A stretch of 64,000 bases of DNA from an uncultured Fibrobacter sp. (lineage in GTDB: Bacteria; Fibrobacterota; Fibrobacteria; Fibrobacterales; Fibrobacteraceae), in contig NZ_ONDD01000004.1 in NCBI RefSeq assembly GCF_900316465.1, positions 1-64,000 of the forward strand, written 5' to 3'. The position numbers and the translations under genes are program-made. The notes under the pieces are model-generated. The model was not told where the DNA came from. It saw only the letters and a list, made by a program, of their open reading frames with translations, and did no database searches. This document shows, in pieces, positions 1-7,249 of the stretch (its first letter is position 1; every line of letters begins with the position of its first letter).

Positions 1-23
1 CTTTGTATGTCCTAAAAATAATT

Positions 24-31
24 TATATTTG
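24..31 (+). promoter_or_regulatory. Bacteroidetes-type promoter of the first small gene
   Basis: TATATTTG fits the Bacteroidetes -7 box TAnnTTTG. A TTTG lies at 2-5, 18 bases upstream, which is close to the expected -33 spacing. It sits 18 bases before the ATG at 50. This is the best two-part match in the window. Confidence 0.6.
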
Positions 32-49
32 CCCCTCAAGGAGGCCGTT

Positions 50-325
50 ATGGCTAAAAACGACGCAAAAGAAAGCGCAAGGCTCAGAACGCTGCGCATT
101 GACGGCTCCCAGAATGGAGCCACCCTGCGGACCAGAATCGTCCGCGACAAGACGAAGTATACTAGAACCCTTAAACACAAGAAATCCCTCGCCGATGCGG
201 GGGATTTCCCTTTTATTTCCTGTAGAACTCTCTTACGTCATCCCAGCGGTAATAAGGCGCTGCGGGGCAGTTCTTTATTGTCGCTGAATCGCATGTCACG
301 GGCAGCTTTTGCTCGATTTCGTTGA
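50..325 (+). CDS. Small basic protein read through its own terminator; candidate ArfA/BrfA-like ribosome-rescue factor
   Basis: The ATG at 50 follows a strong ribosome binding site (AAGGAGG, 38-44) and a good promoter. The frame is 91 codons long, but an intrinsic terminator lies inside it (stem 181-208, T-run 211-214). Most transcripts should therefore end near codon 55, without a stop codon. The first 45 residues are basic and end with R29, K34, Y37, R39, K42 and H43, which resembles the Y-x-R-x-x-K-H patch of ArfA. ArfA and BrfA rescue factors are known to be made from non-stop mRNAs of about this length, so that tmRNA normally destroys them. The last 37 codons overlap the 3' end of the convergent phosphatase gene and look like accidental coding. 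The gene is well supported; the function is inference, and a small ribosome-associated protein is the alternative. Confidence 0.5.
   Translation: MAKNDAKESARLRTLRIDGSQNGATLRTRIVRDKTKYTRTLKHKKSLADAGDFPFISCRTLLRHPSGNKALRGSSLLSLNRMSRAAFARFR
181..214 (+). terminator. Intrinsic terminator inside the small basic reading frame
   Basis: A 12-bp stem (181-192 with 197-208, one G-U pair, four-base loop) is followed by CCTTTT. It lies within codons 44-55 of the small gene. The stop codon of the convergent phosphatase gene (213-215) overlaps its T-run. Confidence 0.75.
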
Positions 326-1514
326 GCATCACCTTTATCAAAATGGGGGAGCCTTTCTTTGCTGATTTGTAGAAGACGAATTGCACGTTTGCTGCCATCG
401 GGCTTATTTCGTAATCACGCCATACTTTGTGCAGATTTTCCATGTCGGCGGTTTCGATGCCGGTACTCATCGAACCGTTTTCTAGTTGCAACAATACGGC
501 GAACGGGAAAATGACAGTGTCATGCCCGAAACGGAGTGTGGCCGTGGTTTTTTTGGCGGGCTTTGCGGCAGTCTTGTCGGCCTTTGTCGTGTCGGCGGCA
601 ATCGCCTTGTCGGCTTCGTCCAAAACGTTTTTCAGGAGCGGACGTGCGTTTTCAAGACCTTGCTTTTTAGCGAAGGGATTGTTGCCGAGCACGCTATACC
701 ACCAGGCATTTTGCGCGTGCCAACGAGCAGTGAGTTCTTCGTCGGTCCACAAATCGTCGAAGTTGAATTCGATTTCGGGGCTGCCTTGCAGGCTGTTTCC
801 GATTTCATAAATCTTGCTTAAAAGATCGCCTCCGTCTACATTCTTCTTGATGTAGTTGGAATCGTTGAAAATCGCGCGCATCATGCGAGTCGGATTCACG
901 TGGCTGTAGAGTTTTTCGTTTTCTTTTTGCCAGGCGGGTGTGTTCGATTCGCCGATGATTTTCCCGAAGTCGAGCGGGCTGATGAAGCTCATCAGGTATT
1001 TGCCTGATTCCTGGTGAATCTCGACTTTGGGTTTTTGTGCATGCAGTTCTTCGAGGAATGCGGCCATGCTTACGACGCAGCGTACGCTGGTGCTGGCGTA
1101 GGCTTCTACGTAGGCGTCATTCTTGAACACTTCGGGGAAATTCTTGACCATGCGCTTTGCGATTCCCTGGTGCTGGGCCACGCCGAGCTGGGTCAAATCG
1201 CCTGCGCGCGGGGCGGCGTATTCGTCTAAGTACTTGGCGCGTTCAAGCAGGCTTTTGCCCAAATCGGTGAGCTTACCTAAAGAATCGGCCTTGGCAAGCG
1301 TGCTGTACAGAGCGTGGTAATGGTCGGCAGGCTGGTGAAAACGGCTGCCGTGTCTGCCATAATGACTCAGGTAGAATGGCTTGTAGCCGGCGGGAGCCTT
1401 GGTGTACTTGGCGGTTGGAGTGGGGTAGGCGTAGTAATTGCTACCCATCTGGTGACGGTCCTGGGCAAATCCCGAAATCGCCATCGTGAGCAATAGTGCG
1501 AGAATTTTTTTCAT
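213..1514 (-). CDS. Secreted histidine acid phosphatase (phytase / inositol polyphosphate phosphatase type)
   Basis: This 433-residue protein starts with a signal peptide (residues 1-18, ending GFAQ). The histidine-phosphatase signature RHGSR is at 54-58; H55 would be the phosphorylated nucleophile. The C-terminal HD proton-donor motif is at about 331-332. The length and the two-motif layout match the branch-2 histidine acid phosphatases, which take phosphate from phytate and other phosphomonoesters outside the cytoplasm. The insert around residues 303-325 is rich in Ala, Lys and Thr and is probably a surface loop. Substrate cannot be told from sequence; a multiple-inositol-polyphosphate phosphatase or a general acid phosphatase both fit. 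The gene stands alone, with hisI 80 bases upstream in the same orientation. Confidence 0.85.
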   Translation of the reverse strand: MKKILALLLTMAISGFAQDRHQMGSNYYAYPTPTAKYTKAPAGYKPFYLSHYGRHGSRFHQPADHYHALYSTLAKADSLGKLTDLGKSLLERAKYLDEYAAPRAGDLTQLGVAQHQGIAKRMVKNFPEVFKNDAYVEAYASTSVRCVVSMAAFLEELHAQKPKVEIHQESGKYLMSFISPLDFGKIIGESNTPAWQKENEKLYSHVNPTRMMRAIFNDSNYIKKNVDGGDLLSKIYEIGNSLQGSPEIEFNFDDLWTDEELTARWHAQNAWWYSVLGNNPFAKKQGLENARPLLKNVLDEADKAIAADTTKADKTAAKPAKKTTATLRFGHDTVIFPFAVLLQLENGSMSTGIETADMENLHKVWRDYEISPMAANVQFVFYKSAKKGSPILIKVMLNEIEQKLPVTCDSATIKNCPAAPYYRWDDVREFYRK

Positions 1515-1540
1515 ATCACTAGACCCGTCAAAATGATGTG

Positions 1541-1588
1541 AAATGTGTAATGTGGAATGAGTAATTACACATCACTCATCTCACATTT
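1541..1588. repeat. Imperfect inverted repeat between hisI and the phosphatase gene
   Basis: AAATGTG at 1541-1547 pairs with CACATTT at 1582-1588, and ATGAGT at 1557-1562 pairs with ACTCAT at 1574-1579. There is no T-run, so it is not a typical intrinsic terminator. It may be a 3'-end stem for hisI or a regulatory site. Confidence 0.3.
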
Positions 1589-1594
1589 CTCATT

Positions 1595-1945
1595 TTACTT
1601 TTCGCATTTTTTAAAGAAGCAGCTGCGGGCGCCCGTGTGGCAAGCCACTTGCGGGCCCTGCATGCGAACCTTAAAGAGCAAAGCGTCGCTGTCGCAGTCG
1701 GCTGCCCATTCCACGACGGTCATCACGTTTCCGCTGGTGTCGCCCTTGTGCCAGTATTCCTTGCGGCTACGGCTCCAGAACACCATTTCGCCGCATTCGT
1801 GCGTGCGGCGGAGTGCTTCTTCGTTCATCCAGGCCATCATCAGAACGTCGCCCTTGTCGGCATCTTGAACGATTGCCGGCGCAAGTGCTACGCCATCTAC
1901 AACAACTTCGAACTTTACTTCTTTAATCAAATCTTCGAACTTCAT
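1595..1945 (-). CDS. hisI: Phosphoribosyl-AMP cyclohydrolase
   Basis: The 116-residue protein opens the adenine ring of phosphoribosyl-AMP, the third step of histidine biosynthesis, in the cytoplasm. Family blocks are WMNEEAL, SRKEYWHKGDTSGN, DCDSDALLF and CHTGARSCFF; their Cys and Asp residues bind zinc and magnesium. The length is that of a stand-alone HisI, with no HisE (pyrophosphohydrolase) domain fused. I chose the ATG at 1945 because it follows a GAGAGG ribosome binding site and starts two bases after the proA stop; an upstream in-frame start would overlap proA. It is probably cotranscribed with proA. No other his genes are in the window. Confidence 0.95.
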   Translation of the reverse strand: MKFEDLIKEVKFEVVVDGVALAPAIVQDADKGDVLMMAWMNEEALRRTHECGEMVFWSRSRKEYWHKGDTSGNVMTVVEWAADCDSDALLFKVRMQGPQVACHTGARSCFFKKCEK

Positions 1946-1947
1946 GA

Positions 1948-3228
1948 TTAACCTCTCACCTGGCCGTTGCCGCGGAGAATCCACTTGTAGCTGCAGAGGC
2001 TTTCCACGCCCATAGGGCCGCGGGCATGCAACTTGTCGGTAGAAATGCCCACTTCGGCGCCGAGGCCGTATTCGCCACCGTCGGCAAAGCGCGTACTGGC
2101 GTTCACCATCACGCTGCTGCTGTCCACGTTCGCGACAAAGTAGTCCTGAACGGATGCGTCTTCAGCAACGACCGCTTCGGTGTGGCGGCTGCTGTTCTTT
2201 TCGATATGGTCGCAGGCTTCGGCCACGTTATCGACGAACTTGACGCTTGCCTTGAGGGCAAGGTATTCGTGGTGGTAATTGCTGTCGTCGCCAATATCCT
2301 TGATACGGCTATCGTGGCTCTGGGCGTCCTTGTTGCCAAAGAGTTCTACGCCGCGGTCGGCGAGGCAATCGATCAACTTCTTGGTAGTGGCATCATCGAT
2401 ATGGCGGTCAATAATCACGCATTCCATGGCGTTGCACACGCCCGTGCGCTGCGTCTTGGCGTTAATCAAGATGTTAACTGCCTTGTCCATATCGGCAGAC
2501 TTGTCCACGTACACGTGGCAAATGCCGTTGAAGTGCTTGATCACAGGAATCTTGCTCTGTTCTACGACGGCGCGAATCAGGCGTTCGCCACCGCGGGGAA
2601 TCACGAGGTCGAGGCAATCGTTGCGCTGCAAAAGCATACCAACCAGATCATGGCTCGTTTCGGTCACGAGCTGCACAGCGTCTTGGTCAATGCCTTCTTC
2701 GGCAAGGGCTTCGTGGAAGATTCCGGCGAGGCACTTGGCGGAATTCAGAGATTCCTTACCGCCGCGCAAAATCACAGCATTGCCTGCCTTAAAGCAGAGG
2801 CAGGCGCCATCGATCGTTACGTTCGGGCGGCTTTCAAAAATAAAGAACACAGAACCGATAGGCACGGCCACGCGGCTAATCTTGATGCCGTTCTTGAGTT
2901 CGCGGCTTTCGAGGACCTTGTTCAGCGGGTCTGCAAAAGAGGCGATTTCTTCGGCGCCCTTGGCCATGGCCTCGATGCGGGCGTCATTCAAAGTCAGACG
3001 GTCCATCTTCGAGTCGTCGAGCTTTCCGGCGGCGGCTTCAAGGTCAATCTTGTTTGCGGCAAGGATTTCTGGCTTACGGTCGCGCAAAATTTGGGCAACG
3101 CGATTCAGCACGGCGCTACGCTTTTCTCCCGGCAGGGTACGGAGCGTCTTGCTTGCCTTCTGGGCGTTTCTGGCCAAAAGGTCGGAGTATTCTTCCAAGT
3201 TGGAATATTTCAAATTGGAGCAAGTCAT
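1948..3228 (-). CDS. proA: Gamma-glutamyl phosphate reductase
   Basis: ProA reduces gamma-glutamyl phosphate to glutamate semialdehyde with NADPH, the second step of proline synthesis. The 426 residues show the aldehyde-dehydrogenase-like fold: the block IFESRPNVTIDGACLCFKAG near residue 130 and the RTGVCNAME segment near 260, whose Cys is the catalytic thiol. The length is normal for the family (about 415-430). The N-terminal ten residues (MTCSNLKYSN) are unlike homologues, so a slightly later start is possible. It precedes hisI with a two-base gap, suggesting a small amino-acid biosynthesis operon. No proB is visible here. Confidence 0.95.
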   Translation of the reverse strand: MTCSNLKYSNLEEYSDLLARNAQKASKTLRTLPGEKRSAVLNRVAQILRDRKPEILAANKIDLEAAAGKLDDSKMDRLTLNDARIEAMAKGAEEIASFADPLNKVLESRELKNGIKISRVAVPIGSVFFIFESRPNVTIDGACLCFKAGNAVILRGGKESLNSAKCLAGIFHEALAEEGIDQDAVQLVTETSHDLVGMLLQRNDCLDLVIPRGGERLIRAVVEQSKIPVIKHFNGICHVYVDKSADMDKAVNILINAKTQRTGVCNAMECVIIDRHIDDATTKKLIDCLADRGVELFGNKDAQSHDSRIKDIGDDSNYHHEYLALKASVKFVDNVAEACDHIEKNSSRHTEAVVAEDASVQDYFVANVDSSSVMVNASTRFADGGEYGLGAEVGISTDKLHARGPMGVESLCSYKWILRGNGQVRG

Positions 3229-3276
3229 AAGCCGTTTTTATCCTTTTTTGAGCTTTTATCGTGATTGTTTCAATTG

Positions 3277-3319
3277 TTTTACATTGTAAAACTTGATTTT
3301 CATCACATTGGAGTATAAG
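3277..3319 (+). promoter_or_regulatory. Promoter and palindrome upstream of the candidate small RNA
   Basis: TTGATT (3293-3298) and TATAAG (3314-3319) form a sigma70-like pair with a short 15-base spacer. Just upstream lies TTTTACATTGTAAAA (3277-3291), palindromic except at its centre and a possible regulator site. Confidence 0.4.
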
Positions 3320-3438
3320 TTAATACCGTACAGGTTTGTTTTTACCCGCGACGTGGGTTTATAGTCGCAAGGTATCGGACTTGGGTGTTTAGACTCGGTG
3401 CAATCCTTCTCTCTCGGGGAAGCACCGAGTCTTTTTTT
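3320..3438 (+). ncRNA. Candidate structured small RNA with strong terminator
   Basis: There is no reading frame here, but there is ordered structure. ATACC (3323-3327) pairs with GGTAT (3371-3375). Inside it, GCGAC (3348-3352) pairs with GTCGC (3364-3368). A 10-bp terminator stem, GACTCGGTGC (3392-3401) with GCACCGAGTC (3422-3431), is followed by seven T. The T-run is only on the plus-strand side, so a transcript of about 115 bases would run toward the 3' end of the GH2 gene. I see no match to 6S, SRP or tmRNA motifs. It could base-pair with GH2 mRNA or be an independent regulator. Confidence 0.45.
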
Positions 3439-3449
3439 GTTCGAATCTT

Positions 3450-6299
3450 TTACAGCAAATTCACGATCGTCGCAAACAGCTTGTCGGCGAGCACGTTCGT
3501 TTCCAGACCTTCGAATACGTTAAACTGGTTGAACATGATCTTGCCGTTACCGAACGGGTAGAGCTGCAGGTCCGAACCGGTCTTGACTTCGCCATCTTTC
3601 AAAGTGACGGAGCGAGCAAATACCTTGGCGCCCGGCAGTTCGTTCAGCGAAAGGCTCGGCATCACGGCGGCGGCATTGCTGTCAAGAACAGTGGCTTCGC
3701 CGAATACCGGTGCGAGTTCGGAACCCTTGGGCAAGTAGTGCAAGCTGAGTTCGTTTGCACCCGTGCTCCAGTGAGATTCGATATTGCAGTCGAACTGGTG
3801 GCTCTGGTTCAGGTAGTCGATGTCTTCTTGCGTGAGGTCGGAAAGCAGGAGCGTCTTGCCACCGTTCTTCACGACATCCACGAGCTTGTCCAGAATTTCG
3901 TCGGGCCAAGAGCTCAGGTTTGCGGTAAAGATCACCTGTTCCGGACCAGTGAGAGCGGCGAGTGCGTCGCTGGATTCTTCGCTGTTGTCCAAGAAGCAGA
4001 CCTTCTTCATGGCGCTCTTCACGTCGGCTTCGGCAATCACAATCAAGTCTTCTTCAGTCGTGTGAATCTTGTTGCCGTCGTTAATGAGCGTCACTTGCAA
4101 CTTGTAGCTGCCTTCGGCACGCGGGGCCATCATGGTGCAAATGCCCATCTGCGTAAGGCTCGTCTTGCCGGCCGGTTCTTCAGGGGAAATCTTGTCGGTT
4201 GCAAGTTCCTTGCCCTTGTCGTCCACCAGCTTGACTTCCACAGACACGTCTTCGTAACGGCTGTTGTTCAGGAGCGTCACCTGGAAGCTGATTTCGCTCT
4301 GCGGGGCGACCACGTGTTCCAGTTCGCTGATGAGGGCGCGGCTCGGAGTCGTGATTTCCTTCGAGAAATCTTCGAAACCCTTGCTTACGCGGTTTTCGTC
4401 GCACAGACCGTCAAATTCGGTGCCGCAGTCGGCCCACTGGTCCAGGAAGAAACCGGCAATCTGCGGGTTGCTCTGGAGGGCGGTAATCTGGTCAAGCTTA
4501 CTCTTGATGGCGATGCGGTTGGCGTCGGCCACAAAGCTCTTGTAGTCCTTCCAAATGGACATGTCGCTTTCCACGAAGGTTTCGATTGCCTTGATGGCGT
4601 TCTTGATGGCCTTCTGGTTCTTGGAACTGCGCGGTCCCTTGATGTTGGTGGCCGTTTCCGGGAGGAGCGTGTGGTTCTTGAGTGTCACCAGCATCTTGTT
4701 GTTGATGTCGCTGACTACATTTTCTTCTTCGTCCTGGAAGTGGCTGTCGCCAAGGCCCGTATCCGGCACGGAAATTTCTTCGGCGTCACGGTCAAAACTG
4801 TGGGCCAAGAAGTGCGTGTAGGCGGCGTTGGGCGTCATACGCGGGTTCATGCGGAGCGTGGCGTAGGTCGAAATCTTGTCGACAGACACGGGCAAGAGCT
4901 TGCCGGTATCCTTGCGGAAGTTACCTTCGTTGTCGATGTAAATACTGTTCAGGTTGCTAATGACCGGGCGAGTCATGTCGACCGGGCTAATCGCGTTCAA
5001 AAGCTTGTTACCGTTCTGCAACAGGAGCGTGCCGTTCTCGGCACCCATGACCCATGCGCCAATGCAGGGGTGGTGATGCTGTTCTGCCACGATGTCGTTG
5101 ATCAGTTTTTTGACGATTTCAAGACCCTGGGCGGTAGACCTCATGGTGTGGATCGGGAATTCCTGGAACACGATAAGACCGAGCTTGTCGCAAATGTCGA
5201 GGGCCTGGGTAGAAAGCGGGGCGCCGCAGCTACGAATGGCGTTGTAGCCGGCAGCCTTCACGGCCTGCAGGTCCTTTTCGAGCTTCGGGTTGTCGAACGT
5301 CCAGAGGCCACCTTCGCTCCACTGCTGGTTGTAGGTAATGCCCTGGATCTTCAAAATCTGGTCGTTCAGGTAGTAGTCGCCCTTGAGGCAGTCGAACTTG
5401 CGGAAACCGAAGGTGCGCACCACGGGGAACGCGTATTCGGCGCGCTTGATTTCCTTGCCGTCCTTTTCCTTGCCGGCCTTGATTTCCATCTGGAATTCAA
5501 TGGCGTAAACGTTCGGGTGTTCGGGGCTCCACTGGAACTTGTGGCGTTGCTGTTCCTTGACTTCGAAAACAAAACGCTGGGTCATGTTTTCCTTGTCGAG
5601 CTTCAGGTTGTTCACGAACTGCTCGTAAACGTCGCCATCGGGGTTGCGCATGAGCACGCGGAGCCTGGTCTGGAAGCCGCGGGGGTTGTTGAAGCTGATT
5701 TCGCAGGCGATACGCTGGGTATCGGCATCGGGTTCGAGCTTCACGTCGGAAATAAAGGCTGCTGTGCCCAAAATCAGGTCCACATGGCCAAAGATACCGC
5801 CAAACGGGTACTGGGTCCAGGGGAGGCCGACCGGGAGTTCGCCCGGGTGTACGAAGCGGTCATCGGCGCCGTCGGCGCTTTCGCGGCCAAAGTCAATGCG
5901 GCTGTTGAGGGCGCCCATGTTGGCGACACGCACGCAGAGTACGTTTTCTTCGCCGAGCTTCAAAGCCTTCTGGAGTTCAATAATAAAGGGAGTGTAGGCG
6001 CCGAAGTGGGTGCCCAGGAGTTTGCCGTTCAGCCAAACGGTGGCATGGCTTGCAATGCGCTCAAAACGCAAGAAAATGCGCTTTGCGACCTGTTTTTCGT
6101 CATCGATGGTAAAACGCTTGAAGTAGAAGGCGCAGTCGTGCGACATCAAGAGCTTGTCAAAAGCCCTTTCCCAAATGTGGGGGACTTGCACTTCCTGGGT
6201 GTCTTTGGGGTAAGTAGCGTACCAACGATTAGAAATACCGGCATCTTCGGTGTCCCAAATCATCTGCCAGTCGCCATCAAGGCTCAAAATCTTGCTCAT
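3450..6299 (-). CDS. Glycoside hydrolase family 2 protein (beta-galactosidase/glucuronidase-like), cytoplasmic
   Basis: The 949-residue protein has the GH2 order: a sugar-binding jelly-roll domain (residues 1-180, with WLNGKLLGTHFGAYTPF), an immunoglobulin-like domain (about 180-300), a TIM barrel from about 300 (FGFRKFDCLKGDYYLND, then AGYNAIRSCGAP), and a C-terminal region of about 300 residues. It has no signal peptide, so it probably acts on oligosaccharides after import. The usual acid/base motif NE reads GAEN (E421), with Ala in place of the Asn, and the nucleophile Glu cannot be placed with confidence. The start follows an AAGGAAC site. Substrate is unknown. It is not in an operon. Confidence 0.8.
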   Translation of the reverse strand: MSKILSLDGDWQMIWDTEDAGISNRWYATYPKDTQEVQVPHIWERAFDKLLMSHDCAFYFKRFTIDDEKQVAKRIFLRFERIASHATVWLNGKLLGTHFGAYTPFIIELQKALKLGEENVLCVRVANMGALNSRIDFGRESADGADDRFVHPGELPVGLPWTQYPFGGIFGHVDLILGTAAFISDVKLEPDADTQRIACEISFNNPRGFQTRLRVLMRNPDGDVYEQFVNNLKLDKENMTQRFVFEVKEQQRHKFQWSPEHPNVYAIEFQMEIKAGKEKDGKEIKRAEYAFPVVRTFGFRKFDCLKGDYYLNDQILKIQGITYNQQWSEGGLWTFDNPKLEKDLQAVKAAGYNAIRSCGAPLSTQALDICDKLGLIVFQEFPIHTMRSTAQGLEIVKKLINDIVAEQHHHPCIGAWVMGAENGTLLLQNGNKLLNAISPVDMTRPVISNLNSIYIDNEGNFRKDTGKLLPVSVDKISTYATLRMNPRMTPNAAYTHFLAHSFDRDAEEISVPDTGLGDSHFQDEEENVVSDINNKMLVTLKNHTLLPETATNIKGPRSSKNQKAIKNAIKAIETFVESDMSIWKDYKSFVADANRIAIKSKLDQITALQSNPQIAGFFLDQWADCGTEFDGLCDENRVSKGFEDFSKEITTPSRALISELEHVVAPQSEISFQVTLLNNSRYEDVSVEVKLVDDKGKELATDKISPEEPAGKTSLTQMGICTMMAPRAEGSYKLQVTLINDGNKIHTTEEDLIVIAEADVKSAMKKVCFLDNSEESSDALAALTGPEQVIFTANLSSWPDEILDKLVDVVKNGGKTLLLSDLTQEDIDYLNQSHQFDCNIESHWSTGANELSLHYLPKGSELAPVFGEATVLDSNAAAVMPSLSLNELPGAKVFARSVTLKDGEVKTGSDLQLYPFGNGKIMFNQFNVFEGLETNVLADKLFATIVNLL

Positions 6300-6378
6300 T
6301 CGAGGTTCCTTTATGAAATTTTGAGGTGAAATTTAGAAAAAGTAACGCCCCGTGTCTTTACAATTTCGCAAATTTTGC

Positions 6379-6386
6379 TACATTTG
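6379..6386 (+). promoter_or_regulatory. -7 promoter box of rplU-rpmA
   Basis: TACATTTG matches TAnnTTTG; TTTA lies 18 bases upstream (6357-6360). Transcription would start about 35 bases before the rplU ATG. Confidence 0.5.
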
Positions 6387-6420
6387 GGGTCCCAATAGCA
6401 ACCAAAAAAGGATTACAAAA

Positions 6421-6906
6421 ATGTATTCTATTGTTGAAACAGGTGGTTTCCAGTATAAAGTTGAGCTGGGCAAGGCTTACAAGGTCCCCACGCTCGATGC
6501 CGCTGTTGGTTCCGAACTGGAGCTCAAGTCCGTTCTTCTTTTCGCAGGAAAAGAAGTGCAAATCGGCACCCCTGTCCTGAACGACGCCTCCGTGAAGGTT
6601 GAAATTCTTGCCCACGGCAAGTATGACACCGTCATCGTTTACAAGAAGAAGCGCCGTACCCGTTACGAACGTCGTAACGGTCATCGTCAGGGCTATACCG
6701 AGGTGCTGGTTACGGAACTTCGCTCCGGCGCAGAATCCGCAAAGGTCGACTCCAAGGTTATCGATCGCAACCGCGCTCGCGTGGCTGCCCTCGCCAAGCA
6801 GAAGGTACAGTCTGTGCCTCTGACTCGCAAGGAAAAGATTGCCCAGGGTCTCCCGAAGCCCGCCAAGGTTAAGAAGAACTCTCTGCGTAAGGCTAAGGAG
6901 GTATAA
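6421..6906 (+). CDS. rplU: Large-subunit ribosomal protein bL21 with basic C-terminal extension
   Basis: bL21 binds 23S rRNA in the large ribosomal subunit. The first 103 residues align with the whole family: YSIVETGGFQYKVELGKAYKV at the start, then YKKKRRTRYERRNGHRQGYTEV. About 55 further residues, rich in Lys, Arg and Ala, extend the C-terminus; the usual protein ends near residue 105. The ATG at 6421 was chosen because the family begins MY(A/S)(I/V). It is followed three bases later by rpmA, the normal pairing. Confidence 0.97.
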   Translation: MYSIVETGGFQYKVELGKAYKVPTLDAAVGSELELKSVLLFAGKEVQIGTPVLNDASVKVEILAHGKYDTVIVYKKKRRTRYERRNGHRQGYTEVLVTELRSGAESAKVDSKVIDRNRARVAALAKQKVQSVPLTRKEKIAQGLPKPAKVKKNSLRKAKEV

Positions 6907-6909
6907 TCC

Positions 6910-7170
6910 ATGGCTCATAAGAAAGGTCAAGGTTCAGTACGTAACGGCCGCGACAGTAACGCCAAGTACCTTGGTGTTAAGAAGTATGCGGGCGAAGTCG
7001 TCAAGGCTGGCAACATCATCGTTCGTCAGCGCGGTTCTCACTTCCACAAGGGCTCCAACGTGGGTATGGGCAGAGACTTCACTCTGTTCTCTCTCGTCGA
7101 TGGCAAGGTGAAGTTCGAACGCCTCGATGCAAAGCGTCAGAAAGTTTCTGTCTATCCGGAAGAAAACTAA
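6910..7170 (+). CDS. rpmA: Large-subunit ribosomal protein bL27
   Basis: The 86-residue protein reaches with its N-terminus toward the peptidyl-transferase centre. It begins MAHKKGQGSVRNGRDS and carries the core GVKKYAGEVVKAGNIIVRQRG. There is no N-terminal extension of the Firmicutes type that must be cleaved by Prp. An AAGGAGG site overlapping the rplU stop drives it, so the two are translationally linked. A terminator follows at 7191-7224. Confidence 0.98.
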   Translation: MAHKKGQGSVRNGRDSNAKYLGVKKYAGEVVKAGNIIVRQRGSHFHKGSNVGMGRDFTLFSLVDGKVKFERLDAKRQKVSVYPEEN

Positions 7171-7190
7171 TCGGTTTTGAATCGTTTAGA

Positions 7191-7224
7191 GCCGACGGTA
7201 CCACAAGTGCCGTCGGTTTTTTTT
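7191..7224 (+). terminator. Terminator of rplU-rpmA
   Basis: CCGACGG (7192-7198) pairs with CCGTCGG (7210-7216), followed by eight T. Confidence 0.9.
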
Positions 7225-7236
7225 ATTGTATTTTGC

Positions 7237-7244
7237 TATTTTAT
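7237..7244 (+). promoter_or_regulatory. -7 box directly before the lipoprotein start
   Basis: TATTTTAT lies five bases before the ATG at 7250, so the message would be leaderless or nearly so. It also favours 7250 over the second ATG at 7262. Confidence 0.4.
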
Positions 7245-7249
7245 GGCCA

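Noticed and set aside
3392..3431. Cas9 tracrRNA-like terminator (GACTCGGTGC / GCACCGAGTC)
   Set aside because: Only the terminal stem resembles it. There is no anti-repeat, CRISPR array or cas9 in the window.
3738..6329. Long open frame (over 800 codons) on the plus strand opposite the GH2 gene
   Set aside because: It mirrors the codon bias of the GH2 gene. The translation has no family blocks and no ribosome binding site. Similar antisense frames opposite metG, the V-ATPase A/B genes and ilvD were rejected for the same reason.
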